Positions 38,118 to 46,871 of a DNA stretch of 64,000 nt are shown piece after piece. Position 1 is the stretch's first letter; each line of letters starts with the position of its first letter. Below the pieces are notes generated by a model, which was not told the DNA's origin, did not search any database, and saw nothing but the letters and a program-made list of their open reading frames with translations. The translations under genes were made by a program, and so were the position numbers. The DNA lies in NCBI GenBank assembly GCA_018658715.1, contig JABHUQ010000101.1, positions 26,128 to 90,127 of the forward strand, in the 5' to 3' direction. The stretch is from Fidelibacterota bacterium. Lineage in GTDB: Bacteria > Fidelibacterota > Marinisomatia > Marinisomatales > UBA1611.

Positions 38118-38146
38118 ATTTTAGCTCGAAATACAAAATGTGTCAA
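38118..38146 (-). promoter_or_regulatory. Predicted promoter of the FliG/FliF/Mot operon
   Basis: On the minus strand a perfect TTGACA (38146-38141), a 17-base spacer and TAAAAT (38123-38118) lie about 55 bases upstream of the first operon gene. The expected start of transcription is near 38111. With the terminator at 30993-31028 it delimits a single seven-kilobase transcription unit. Confidence 0.7.
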
Positions 38147-38197
38147 GAACCAATTGAAATTGGATGAAATACCTTTTTCACGTGGGTTTTTGGTAAA

Positions 38198-38767
38198 TCA
38201 CATCCAAAAATCGGCAAATTTCTTTTTTCTATCGTTTTGTTTTTTTAATTCTATTTTTGCTTTTTCAGCAAGATGATGGGGTAATGTTTTTTTAGTGGCC
38301 AATAAAAATGCTTCTAAAATTAAATCAAAATCTTTATCTCCAATTTTATAATATGCCCTACCTGTCCAATAGTGGTGTTCTCCATTTTCCGGAAAAAGCC
38401 TGTCGCACTTCCCAAATAATTCAATCGCATCCCAAATTTTATTTTTCTTTCCTGTTTTCATTAACAGTCTACCTTGAGTGATCCATTGATAATATTGAGC
38501 TGTAGTGTCCTTTGGTGAAAAAGATAAGGATTCTTGAAAATGCTTATTGGCCATTTTTAGATCATTAACATATAATGCTTTTAATCCTACCTCGTTGTGA
38601 GCTTGGGTGAGCGCTTGGAGTAAGGGCGGATTCTTTATACCGCTTTTTAATAATGAATCTTGCATCGCAATAAGTTTTACGGGATCATTAGTAGCTAAGG
38701 ATTTATAATTAGTTCCTGCGCATCCAAATAAAAATAATGTTGTAATAATTGTAAAAAATATTTTCAT
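38198..38767 (-). CDS. TPR-like lipoprotein
   Basis: The ATG at 38767 gives a short lipoprotein signal ending in the lipobox LFLFGC, so the longer frame to 38872 is rejected. The mature 170 or so residues hold two to three TPR-like helical pairs (MANKHFQESLSFSPKDTTAQYYQW, LPENGEHHYWTGRAYYKIGD-like). It starts 1 base after the stop of the phenylalanine hydroxylase gene and probably ends that operon. No specific partner is evident; it lies next to the motor operon but on a separate predicted transcript. Confidence 0.75.
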   Translation of the reverse strand: MKIFFTIITTLFLFGCAGTNYKSLATNDPVKLIAMQDSLLKSGIKNPPLLQALTQAHNEVGLKALYVNDLKMANKHFQESLSFSPKDTTAQYYQWITQGRLLMKTGKKNKIWDAIELFGKCDRLFPENGEHHYWTGRAYYKIGDKDFDLILEAFLLATKKTLPHHLAEKAKIELKKQNDRKKKFADFWM

Positions 38768-38768
38768 C

Positions 38769-39773
38769 TTATCCTTCAAATCTAAATAGGTTTTTATTAT
38801 CTCTAAATTCACTGTAAATATCTTCCATAGAGTTTGCAACAAAGTATCTATCTTGTATGGTGCTATAGTCAAATCTTGTCATAACGATTTCTTCTATATC
38901 AAATGGTTTAAACATAGAAAAATTTGAGTCTCCCTTAGAACACGCAACCACACTTTTAGTTTCGTCTAAACTTGATATGATTCCCGCTCCATAGATTTCA
39001 TAATCCATATCATTTGCAACTCGACGAAAAACATCTGTCCCTGTGTGGTTTTTTATTACCCCAAACTCATATGTCCACCATGCAAAATTCTGAAGACGTT
39101 TTAAGTTGTGAGCTACAAGGTCATCGCCTAATCCTTTTTTGTCTTTTATTGTTTCATATCCTAATTCACCCATTTCTACTAGAAAGTCAGCATATTCTTT
39201 ATTCATAAGAAATGGAACATGTCCCTGGATATCATGAAAAATATCCGGCTCTGGAGTATAGCCATCATCATTTTGAATAGTAACGCCAGAATATTTTTCA
39301 TCGAAACGCGGGGAGCGACGAATAATGTCTGTAACTGGGAATTGCCTATTTTTGTTTAGCTCAAAAAATAATTCTTCATCCACAAATCCAGCTACTGGCG
39401 TTAATTGCCATCCTGTAGAGTTTTCAATTAATGGAGATATGGCGTCAAATTCTGGAAACATGTTATTGGGAATCGGGAGCGATCTTATTCCTAATAAATA
39501 TTCTCGCGAAGCGTATTGGTCTAACAAAAATTCTAAATTTTGATATAGTTCAGTCCAAAGTTTATTTTCAAGATTGGTGATATCGTTATATTTCTGCGGT
39601 TTTAAATATGGATCATTTTTAGTAAATATTTTTATTCCACCTATTGCATTTGGTTTAATATTGTGAAACAAATAATCATATTTTATTGATTGTGAAATCA
39701 TATCTAAATTTCCATTGGTTGATACGTTATTACCAAAGCCAAATATAAGTAATGGCTCTATTTTTTCTTCCAT
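38769..39773 (-). CDS. phhA: Phenylalanine 4-monooxygenase (aromatic amino acid hydroxylase)
   Basis: This pterin- and iron-dependent enzyme hydroxylates phenylalanine to tyrosine. The iron site is complete: the two histidines of PDIFHDIQGHVPFL and the glutamate of WWTYEFGVI. YGAGIISSLDET further supports the family. The length of 334 aa is a little above the bacterial norm. Its first 44 bases overlap the 3' end of the Smr gene, so the start is translationally coupled. Nearby tryptophanase and this enzyme both act on aromatic amino acids, though they are separated by the motor operon. Confidence 0.92.
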   Translation of the reverse strand: MEEKIEPLLIFGFGNNVSTNGNLDMISQSIKYDYLFHNIKPNAIGGIKIFTKNDPYLKPQKYNDITNLENKLWTELYQNLEFLLDQYASREYLLGIRSLPIPNNMFPEFDAISPLIENSTGWQLTPVAGFVDEELFFELNKNRQFPVTDIIRRSPRFDEKYSGVTIQNDDGYTPEPDIFHDIQGHVPFLMNKEYADFLVEMGELGYETIKDKKGLGDDLVAHNLKRLQNFAWWTYEFGVIKNHTGTDVFRRVANDMDYEIYGAGIISSLDETKSVVACSKGDSNFSMFKPFDIEEIVMTRFDYSTIQDRYFVANSMEDIYSEFRDNKNLFRFEG

Positions 39774-40068
39774 AATCTACATCGTACGGCTGATTGCATT
39801 CTTCGCGCATATCTACAGCATCAGAATGAAACATATCATAGTCTTCGCCTGGGATTACAGCCTTAAATCGCCCTTCTTGTTCGTTGCACCATTCGCGAAC
39901 AGCGTCTCGCAATTGACCCGATCCGTGGCCTGTAATAATTTTAATTGCACGAATAGTTCCGCTAAAAGATGCTTCACTTACGGCTGTTTCTAAAGTTGTC
40001 ATTGCGCGAAATAAATTATTTGTTGTATGCCCAATGTCCACCACTTTCATTTTGGATTTATGCTTCAT
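39730..40068 (-). CDS. Smr domain protein
   Basis: The 112-residue protein is a stand-alone Smr domain. VVDIGHTTNNLFRAM provides the opening strand and helix, and IKIITGHGSGQLRDAVREW carries the GHGSG signature. Smr domains, as in the MutS2 C-terminus, bind or nick nucleic acids. The usual LDLHG motif is altered to DIGHT here. It lies 7 bases after rimK and overlaps phhA by 44 bases in another frame. Confidence 0.8.
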   Translation of the reverse strand: MKHKSKMKVVDIGHTTNNLFRAMTTLETAVSEASFSGTIRAIKIITGHGSGQLRDAVREWCNEQEGRFKAVIPGEDYDMFHSDAVDMREECNQPYDVDYGRKNRAITYIWLW

Positions 40069-40075
40069 TCAATAA

Positions 40076-40960
40076 TTAACCTTCTTTAAAAATTGACTTT
40101 GCTGTAAATGAAATTATTTCATCGGCTATATCTACCCCGGAACACCCTTCAATACCTTGAAGCCCTGGAGATGAATTTACTTCCAATACTAACGGCCCTC
40201 TTTTAGATCTCATTAAATCAACACCCGCAACAGACAACCCTAAACAATGAGCGGCTTTTACTGCTGTATTTATTTCTTCATCTGTTAAATCAATTTGTTC
40301 AGTTCGCCCACCGCGATGAACGTTTGATCTAAATTCTCCTTCAGGAGCAACTCGACGCATTGATGCAACGACTTTATTCCCCACAACAAATGCGCGAATA
40401 TCTGTTCCGCTTGATTCTTTAATAAATTCTTGAACTAAAATATCTGCATCTAATTGTCTAAAAGCACTCATAACAGATTCTGCTGCTTTCCTAGTTTCAG
40501 CTAAAACAATACCTTGTCCTTGGGTCCCTTGAAGTAGTTTCATAACCAGTGGCGTACTTCCTACAGTTTCTATAACACCTTCAATATCTTTTGTGTGACT
40601 CGCATAACCAGTTACAGGCATTTGAATGCCCTCCATTGCTAAAATTTGCAACGACCTCAGTTTATCTCTTGAGCGAGAAATAGCATCTGAGGGATTAATG
40701 CAATATGTATTCATTGTTTCAAATTGTCGCACAACTGCTGTACCATAAAAAGTATGGGGTGCACCAATTCTGGGAATAATAGCATCTACTTTATCTAGAG
40801 ATTCGCCCCCATAATAAACGGCGGGTTTTTTAGATGTAATATTCATATAACAACGTAAGTAGTCTACAACGCGAATTTGATGCCCGCGCGCATCACCAGC
40901 TTCATATAAACGTTTTGTTGAGTATAAATTTTTGTTCCTCGATAGAATGAGTATATTCAT
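40076..40960 (-). CDS. rimK: RimK family ATP-grasp ligase (alpha-L-glutamate ligase type)
   Basis: The 294-residue protein has the RimK plan: N-terminal [18 protein letters not shown], the ATP-grasp glycine-rich loop [14 protein letters not shown] (about residue 145), [17 protein letters not shown] and the metal site [17 protein letters not shown]. RimK of E. coli adds glutamate residues to ribosomal protein S6. Its start overlaps rimB by 4 bases, a conserved pairing seen in many bacteria. The acceptor in this organism is not known. Confidence 0.9.
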   Translation of the reverse strand: MNILILSRNKNLYSTKRLYEAGDARGHQIRVVDYLRCYMNITSKKPAVYYGGESLDKVDAIIPRIGAPHTFYGTAVVRQFETMNTYCINPSDAISRSRDKLRSLQILAMEGIQMPVTGYASHTKDIEGVIETVGSTPLVMKLLQGTQGQGIVLAETRKAAESVMSAFRQLDADILVQEFIKESSGTDIRAFVVGNKVVASMRRVAPEGEFRSNVHRGGRTEQIDLTDEEINTAVKAAHCLGLSVAGVDLMRSKRGPLVLEVNSSPGLQGIEGCSGVDIADEIISFTAKSIFKEG

Positions 40961-41427
40961 TTATTGCTCTTTTTGATTTTTCCTTTTAAAAAAGATTTGT
41001 GTGGATGAACAATATGTTTTTTCTTTAAGCTGTTTCGTCCAATTAACATTGGATGCGACATGCCAGATCTTCTGGCCAAAGTAATTTCGGTATTCCATAT
41101 GTCTTTCCCTAATTTGATTTTCATTTGAATAACGGGTCTCTCTTCTGTGGCTCCAAAAGAATTTTTTACCGTTTTAAATCCAACAATAGGCGCATCAATA
41201 TAATGAAATATTTTAGATTGATATACTCGAAACTTGATGCGCTTTTCTTTATTCTTTTCATAAAGGTATAGGTGTGTTGCGTGAAGAGCAGACGACCTTG
41301 CGCCTGTATCTATTTTTGCTTTAAGTGAAAAATCATCATATTCAGGAAAAACAACCCATTCGCGCCAGCCTAGGATGTTGGATTTTTTCACATAACTTTT
41401 TAGTGATATTTTTTGTTTTTTTGCCAT
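40957..41427 (-). CDS. rimB: RimB/ATP-dependent zinc protease family protein (retropepsin-like)
   Basis: The 156-residue protein matches the small retropepsin-like family often annotated as ATP-dependent zinc protease. [31 protein letters not shown] carries the DTGA aspartyl-protease-like signature, and [18 protein letters not shown] is the conserved C-terminal part. The family is genetically linked to rimK. A 4-base overlap with rimK here fits that. It is the first gene of a five-gene minus-strand operon. Confidence 0.85.
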   Translation of the reverse strand: MAKKQKISLKSYVKKSNILGWREWVVFPEYDDFSLKAKIDTGARSSALHATHLYLYEKNKEKRIKFRVYQSKIFHYIDAPIVGFKTVKNSFGATEERPVIQMKIKLGKDIWNTEITLARRSGMSHPMLIGRNSLKKKHIVHPHKSFLKGKIKKSNK

Positions 41428-41534
41428 AAATCGGCGGGAATATTACATGAATTAACTTCGTTTTCCTGTTTAAAAAATTAACCCTTTTAATTTTGTTAAA
41501 TGTAGTTTTTCATATTAAATAAATGGGAAGAATT

Positions 41535-42497
41535 ATGAATAAAATTGTTTTAGGCCGCACGGGCGCAGAAGTACCTACTGTAAGCTTAGGAACCTGGTCA
41601 TATGGCGGAGTGAATTCAAAATCAAATATGCCTGTTGGGTGGAGCGGACAATCTGATCAAGATTCTATTGATGCTTTAAAATTAGCTCACTCAAAAGGAA
41701 TTACTCATTGGGATACAGCAGATGTTTATGGGGATGGTCGTTCAGAAACGGTCATTGGTTCCATGTGGGAGAATATACCCCGAGATGATATTTTTTTAGC
41801 AACAAAAGTTGGGTGGGATAAAGGGCCCCACAAAACATTTTATCACCCCGACCATATGAAAAATAATATGGAACGATCATTGAAAAACCTAAAGACAGAT
41901 TGTGTGGATTTAATGTATCTCCATCATTGTAATTTTGGAAACCAGGAAGAAATGTTTGATGATGCGCTTGATGTGGTGAGGCGATTTCAGGAAGATGGTA
42001 AAACAAAATTTATTGGATTATCTGATTGGTTTTCTCCAAAAATTATGACCTTTATCGATCGGGTAAATCCTGATGTGGTTCAGCCTTATAGGAATGTAAT
42101 GGATGATATGTATGAATCAAGCGGGTTGAAGGATTGGATTGAAACCCATCATGCTGGTATTTGTTTCTTTTCTCCAATCAAACATGGGTTGATGACTGGT
42201 AAATATGATAAGCCACCTGTGTTTGAAAAAGGCGACTTTCGAACAAGCATTCCAGATTTTCAAAATCCTGAAATTATTGATAAAATGAAAATGAATCGGT
42301 CGTTGTTAGAAGAACGTTTTTCAAATCACCCAAACCCTCTTATGCATGGATTAGTAGACGCCCTTCTTTCTGACGTGACAACTGGCTGTGTATTATTAGG
42401 ACAAAGAAATGTTCAACAGGTTGAAGCGGCATCTTTATTGGGGAATGGTCTATCTAAAGAAGATGCACAATGGGTTAAGGCACTTTATAAGTTATAA
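41535..42497 (+). CDS. Aldo/keto reductase family protein
   Basis: The ATG at 41535 is preferred because GGGAAG lies just ahead and MNKIVLGRTGAEVPTVSLGTWSYGG is the usual AKR start; an ATG at 41523 adds four residues. The catalytic tetrad is visible: Asp in WDTADVYGDGRSE with Tyr, Lys in ATKVGW and His in LMYLHHCN. The TIM-barrel length (320 aa) is normal. The NADPH-dependent carbonyl substrate is unknown. Its stop is 2 bases from that of the convergent endonuclease gene. Confidence 0.9.
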   Translation: MNKIVLGRTGAEVPTVSLGTWSYGGVNSKSNMPVGWSGQSDQDSIDALKLAHSKGITHWDTADVYGDGRSETVIGSMWENIPRDDIFLATKVGWDKGPHKTFYHPDHMKNNMERSLKNLKTDCVDLMYLHHCNFGNQEEMFDDALDVVRRFQEDGKTKFIGLSDWFSPKIMTFIDRVNPDVVQPYRNVMDDMYESSGLKDWIETHHAGICFFSPIKHGLMTGKYDKPPVFEKGDFRTSIPDFQNPEIIDKMKMNRSLLEERFSNHPNPLMHGLVDALLSDVTTGCVLLGQRNVQQVEAASLLGNGLSKEDAQWVKALYKL

Positions 42498-42499
42498 AG

Positions 42500-43867
42500 T
42501 TATTTTAACAATATAATTTTATTGATGTTTGTTTGATTTAGCGTTACAAACTTGATAAAATAAACACCACTCGGTTCGTGGGATGCATCCCATAAAACCT
42601 GGTGAGTCCCCGGGCTAATCCTTCTATCAAATAATGTTTCTACTAATTGCCCGTTTATATTGAACGCTTGTAGAGACGCATTACAGAGTATCTCTACTGA
42701 ATATTGAATAGTTGTTATGGGGTTAAATGGGTTGGGAAATACACTCAATAATTGATATTCACTTGGGAAATTATTTTGCTCGATACCTAGTAGTGGATTA
42801 ACGGTAATAATGGCGGTGTCTGGTTGGGATGATAGCTCTCCATCTGACACCGTTAGAGAAAATAAATAGGTAATCGTATCTTCTACGGGTGTCGCTATAA
42901 AAGATGGTGTTGGCGATGTTTCATTATCTAATTCAATCCCATTTGGGGGTCTCCATTGATAGGTTAATTCACCGGACTCTGGGTCAAAAGATCCTGTTCC
43001 GTCTAGATAAACAGTTGCATTCTCCACAACGGTTTGATCTTCGCCTGCGTCGGCAATGGGTGGTGTGTTTTGGGTCCCAGTTCCACACTCAACCCAAATA
43101 CAGTCTACCCACTCTGGGTGATCAATAAATGGATTTCGATTATCTTGAATATCATATACTGCATTGTTTCTATCAATTTCTTTTTCGCTTACAGGATCAG
43201 CTTCGTGCCAATCAAGCAACATATCTACCGCCCATTCTTTTAGATCCGCACCATTTACCATATCGTTATTATCCCACCCAGCATCTTCTGTATAGTAACG
43301 TGCAGACATATAAAAATACGTTCGAGCAAAATCTCCCTTATAGGCATCGATGGGTTCAAAAACGGTGCCGCTAAATCCATACGCATCCATTGTGCCGCGC
43401 TTACTTCCATTTTGAGATGTCCATGTTGCATCCGAAACTTCACCAAATGGATAATTGGATCGCATCCCATTTACATATCCATCCGTAGGGTATAAATGAA
43501 ATAAATCAGAATTCATTGGTGATGCATTATTAAACCAACTTTTAGGCCAAGAATGTTCCCTATTATAACAATCACTTTCTCCGCCATAGTTACCACATTG
43601 ATCTGAACCAAAAGTGTATTCGTATGGCGGTGTTCCGCCAGGGACGTCTGAATACATGTCCCAGACTTTATTGTTTGGTTTTTTATCTGTGGACTGAAAG
43701 TGTGTCCATAATGAAGAATAAGATTGAACATTGTGGTCATCAATAATGTTATGGAGTGCCAACCTTAAACCTTCACCGCTTAATCCTTCAGCGGTGTCAT
43801 AATACCCAGTAGGTATCTGAGCAAGGGTTGACGAAATAATTAATAGTATTAGATAAAAGTGGTTCAA
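42500..43867 (-). CDS. Secreted endonuclease I family nuclease with PKD-like and type IX C-terminal domains
   Basis: A TTG at 43867, just before a signal peptide (HFYLILLIISSTLAQ) and 17 bases after the pyk stop, is preferred to the longer frame to 43942 inside pyk. The nuclease domain is of the endonuclease I (His-Me finger) type: KVWDMYSDV, a Cys-containing loop and YNREHSWPKSWF with the catalytic His. Then comes a PKD-like domain (PPIADAGEDQTV ... LTVSDGE). The C-terminal sorting domain has VFPNPFNPITTI and ends KIILLK. It is predicted to be exported through a type IX-like route and to degrade extracellular DNA or RNA. Confidence 0.88.
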   Translation of the reverse strand: MNHFYLILLIISSTLAQIPTGYYDTAEGLSGEGLRLALHNIIDDHNVQSYSSLWTHFQSTDKKPNNKVWDMYSDVPGGTPPYEYTFGSDQCGNYGGESDCYNREHSWPKSWFNNASPMNSDLFHLYPTDGYVNGMRSNYPFGEVSDATWTSQNGSKRGTMDAYGFSGTVFEPIDAYKGDFARTYFYMSARYYTEDAGWDNNDMVNGADLKEWAVDMLLDWHEADPVSEKEIDRNNAVYDIQDNRNPFIDHPEWVDCIWVECGTGTQNTPPIADAGEDQTVVENATVYLDGTGSFDPESGELTYQWRPPNGIELDNETSPTPSFIATPVEDTITYLFSLTVSDGELSSQPDTAIITVNPLLGIEQNNFPSEYQLLSVFPNPFNPITTIQYSVEILCNASLQAFNINGQLVETLFDRRISPGTHQVLWDASHEPSGVYFIKFVTLNQTNINKIILLK

Positions 43868-43883
43868 AAAATTGGTTGTGTTT

Positions 43884-45299
43884 TTATGAAGTTTTAATAA
43901 CCGATAAATAGTTGGTTGTACCAGAAACGCCCACGGGAACACCGCCAGTCACAACGAAACGGTCGTTGGGTGCAATAAGGCCTTTTTCGGATAATACTTT
44001 AGTTGCAATACCTTGAATTTGGTCAGCATTATCATATGGGTCAATTAAAACGGGTGTCACACCCCACACAATATTAAGTTGGCGGAAACAATCTTTCTTG
44101 GGGGTTAAGGCAATAATTTTGGCTTCCGGCCTATACCGGGAAATCATACGTGCAGTGCTCCCGCTATGCGTCATCGTAACAAGGCAATTTGCTGAAATTT
44201 CTTTAGAGACTTTACATGCAGCGTGGCTAATCGCGTGCGCAGTTGAAAAGCGTTCTTGTCGAGGTTCATAATCATAAATTTCAAATGAAATTGTATTTTC
44301 AGTTTCTTCAACCACTGTTTTTAAAACGTCAATCACAGCTTCCGGATTCTTTCCTGCAGCTGTTTCACCTGTCACTAATAGCCCGTCAGCTCCATCTAAA
44401 ATAGCATTTGCAATATCACTAACTTCAGCCCGGGTCGGGACTGGACTTTCAACCATAGATTCTAATATTTGAGTAGCAATTACAACTGGTTTCCCGTGGT
44501 GTTTAGCTTTTTGAATCACATCTTTTTGAATAGCGGGAACTTTTTCTAATGGTATCTCAACACCAAGATCACCGCGAGCAACCATTACTGCATCAAATTT
44601 TTTAATGATGTGTGTTAAATCTTTAACGGCTTCCCATTTTTCTATTTTTGCCATGACTGGTATTTTGGCATTTCTTTCTGATAAATATTTTCTAATAACA
44701 TCTGCATCAATTGCTGACCGAACAAAAGATAGAGCAATCCAATCAACGCCTTCGTCGAGAGCTAAATCAATATCCTTTTTATCTTGAGCGGTTAAAGATG
44801 GAATGTCGAGTTCAATTCCTGGAAAATTCACACCTTTTCTACTTTGGATTGTTCCCCCAATGGTAACTTCACATTCTAGGGTTCCATCAGAAGCTTTATT
44901 AATTATATTTAACTGAACTCGCCCATCATTAATTAATACTTTTGCTCCGGTGTGTATATTTCCAAAAAGAAAACCGCCAGAAATAGGAATAGTTTTTTCT
45001 GTATTTATATTTTCATTGGTAATGATAATTTTTTCACCTTGAACGACTTGAATGTCTTCGGAAATAGCGTTAACGCGAATTTTGGGTCCGGCTAAATCTG
45101 CCAATAATGCTGGCCGATCCCCTGAAATAGTTTTTACTTTTTTAAGTGTTTGGATGTATGAGCGTTTATCTTCTTGGGTGCCGTGAGACATGTTAATTCG
45201 AAAGCAACTCACCCCTCTATCGCTTAATGATTGAAGTTTTTCAATCGTATCGCAAGAAGGTCCAACTGTTGCAAGTATTTTAGTTCTGTTTAAATTCAT
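43884..45299 (-). CDS. pyk: Pyruvate kinase
   Basis: This enzyme converts PEP + ADP to pyruvate + ATP. The 471-residue protein starts with NRTKILATVGPSCDTIEKL. It has the active-site signature IPVMAKIEKWEAV with the catalytic Lys, MVARGDLGVEIP for metal binding and ATQILESM. The C-terminal regulatory domain is present. The length is normal. Its start is only 22 bases from the divergent start at 45322, so the two promoters must overlap the genes. The secreted nuclease gene follows 16 bases after its stop. Confidence 0.97.
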   Translation of the reverse strand: MNLNRTKILATVGPSCDTIEKLQSLSDRGVSCFRINMSHGTQEDKRSYIQTLKKVKTISGDRPALLADLAGPKIRVNAISEDIQVVQGEKIIITNENINTEKTIPISGGFLFGNIHTGAKVLINDGRVQLNIINKASDGTLECEVTIGGTIQSRKGVNFPGIELDIPSLTAQDKKDIDLALDEGVDWIALSFVRSAIDADVIRKYLSERNAKIPVMAKIEKWEAVKDLTHIIKKFDAVMVARGDLGVEIPLEKVPAIQKDVIQKAKHHGKPVVIATQILESMVESPVPTRAEVSDIANAILDGADGLLVTGETAAGKNPEAVIDVLKTVVEETENTISFEIYDYEPRQERFSTAHAISHAACKVSKEISANCLVTMTHSGSTARMISRYRPEAKIIALTPKKDCFRQLNIVWGVTPVLIDPYDNADQIQGIATKVLSEKGLIAPNDRFVVTGGVPVGVSGTTNYLSVIKTS

Positions 45300-45321
45300 G
45301 GAACAAATTTAGGTGTAGCTT

Positions 45322-46689
45322 TTGCAAAATAATATTCATCGTTTCATTTTATTAATCTTTTTTTCATTTATGTTAATTTTTCATGGATGTGACAAAAAAG
45401 GATCTTGGGCGGATGATCGTGTCATACTTATTTCAATTGATGGACTTCAGGGTGAAATCATCCTTCATCCAGAAAAATATGGGTTTAAAACTGATGATCT
45501 TCCGCATTTTTCACGGCTAAAAAATATGGGATCCTATTCTGGACAAGTACAAACTATTTTTCCATCACAAACATACCCCGCTCATACGTCTATTATTACT
45601 GGTGAGGTTCCTCCTGTTCATGGGATTATTAATAATCGTCCATTTGCCCCTGAATCAAATTTTTCTGACTGGTATTGGTTTGCTGATTCCATTAAAGTGC
45701 CCACATTGATAGATAAGGCATATGAGAAAAATCTCATTACATTAAGCATTTCATGGCCCGTAACGGTAGGGGCTCCAGCTACATATATGTTAGCAGAAAT
45801 ACAATCAACGTCTGATTCTGTTTCTACCTTGGATTTGGTCCGAAAATATGATGTGCCTAATTTATTTTTAGAAAAAGCAAAAATTCGTGGTGCTATCAGG
45901 GTAGATAAAACGCCAAAGGATTATGATAGAGATTTATTGTTACATCAATTATTTTTAGACTCATTTAAGCGATACCGACCTCATTTAAGTTTATATCATA
46001 TTATTCAAACAGATTATGAGCAGCACGATTTTGGCAAAATATCACCAGAAGTGAAAAAAGCATATGTATTTGCCGATTCTTTAATTGGAAATATTTTATC
46101 CTTAATAGATATTAATAATCTGTGGGATACAACTACATTAATTGTAACAGGAGACCATGGCTTTAAAAACCACGATAAAGGGTTGAATGTAAATAGATTG
46201 TTTGCAGACAAAGGCTGGTTAACTATTGACAATAATGGCCAAATAGAAAATTGGGATGTTGTGTGTTTATCGTCGGGTGGATCTGCATTTGTTCGTTTAA
46301 TAGATTCAACAAATGAAGCTTTTAAAAAAGATGTTCAGTTGATGTTAGCTCAACAATCAGAATTTGAATTATTTGAAAATAGACATTTAATAGGTATGCT
46401 TTCTTCGGGCGATAAAGAAGATTTTGTTTTGTTGGCTAAGGACGGTTTCAGCTTTATAAGAAATAATAAAAAACCCTATATTTATGAATCCTTTGGAGGA
46501 AACCATGGCGGAAACCCCTCGGAGCCAACTCTCTTTACTGGTTTTATGTCTGCGGGTAGGGGTATCCAAAAAAATGTTAATATTGGGCAAATGGCGTCGA
46601 CTCAAATTGCGCCATTTGTATCTGATTTGTTATTGTTGGATTTAAATTGTAACGCAAAACCAATAAATGTTTCTATAAATAATAATTGA
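45322..46689 (+). CDS. Nucleotide pyrophosphatase/phosphodiesterase family lipoprotein
   Basis: The TTG-started 455-residue protein has a lipoprotein signal ending LIFHGC. The alkaline-phosphatase-superfamily fold is evident: first metal Asp in ISIDGLQ, nucleophile Thr in FPSQTYPAHTSIITGE, then DYEQHDFG, VTGDHGFKNHD and GGNHGGNP. This is the NPP (ectonucleotide pyrophosphatase/phosphodiesterase) arrangement. It is predicted to face the periplasm or cell exterior and to hydrolyse nucleotide-type phosphodiesters, which would complement the secreted nuclease opposite. Confidence 0.88.
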   Translation: MQNNIHRFILLIFFSFMLIFHGCDKKGSWADDRVILISIDGLQGEIILHPEKYGFKTDDLPHFSRLKNMGSYSGQVQTIFPSQTYPAHTSIITGEVPPVHGIINNRPFAPESNFSDWYWFADSIKVPTLIDKAYEKNLITLSISWPVTVGAPATYMLAEIQSTSDSVSTLDLVRKYDVPNLFLEKAKIRGAIRVDKTPKDYDRDLLLHQLFLDSFKRYRPHLSLYHIIQTDYEQHDFGKISPEVKKAYVFADSLIGNILSLIDINNLWDTTTLIVTGDHGFKNHDKGLNVNRLFADKGWLTIDNNGQIENWDVVCLSSGGSAFVRLIDSTNEAFKKDVQLMLAQQSEFELFENRHLIGMLSSGDKEDFVLLAKDGFSFIRNNKKPYIYESFGGNHGGNPSEPTLFTGFMSAGRGIQKNVNIGQMASTQIAPFVSDLLLLDLNCNAKPINVSINNN

Positions 46690-46871
46690 AATAATAAAAC
46701 ATATTTGCCCTATATTATATTTAGCTTTTTTATTTTTATCCTGCGATCTAAAGTTTGTGCTGCATGTAGTCGTCCCACTGGTGAGCGATATTTTTGCACA
46801 GTAAACGAAGACGATGTTGAATTTTTATTAAACTCTGGTTTTAGTCTTAATTAAATTAATTGTCTAGCACA

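Noticed and set aside
42500..43942. Endonuclease start at 43942
   Set aside because: It would overlap pyk by 59 bases and bury the signal peptide 26 residues into the protein; TTG at 43867 places the signal at the N-terminus.
46685..46807. Short lipoprotein-like frame ending in LFLSCDLKFVLH... after the phosphodiesterase gene
   Set aside because: It has a lipobox-like stretch but no ATG, GTG or TTG start before the signal; it may be a remnant, but this cannot be supported.
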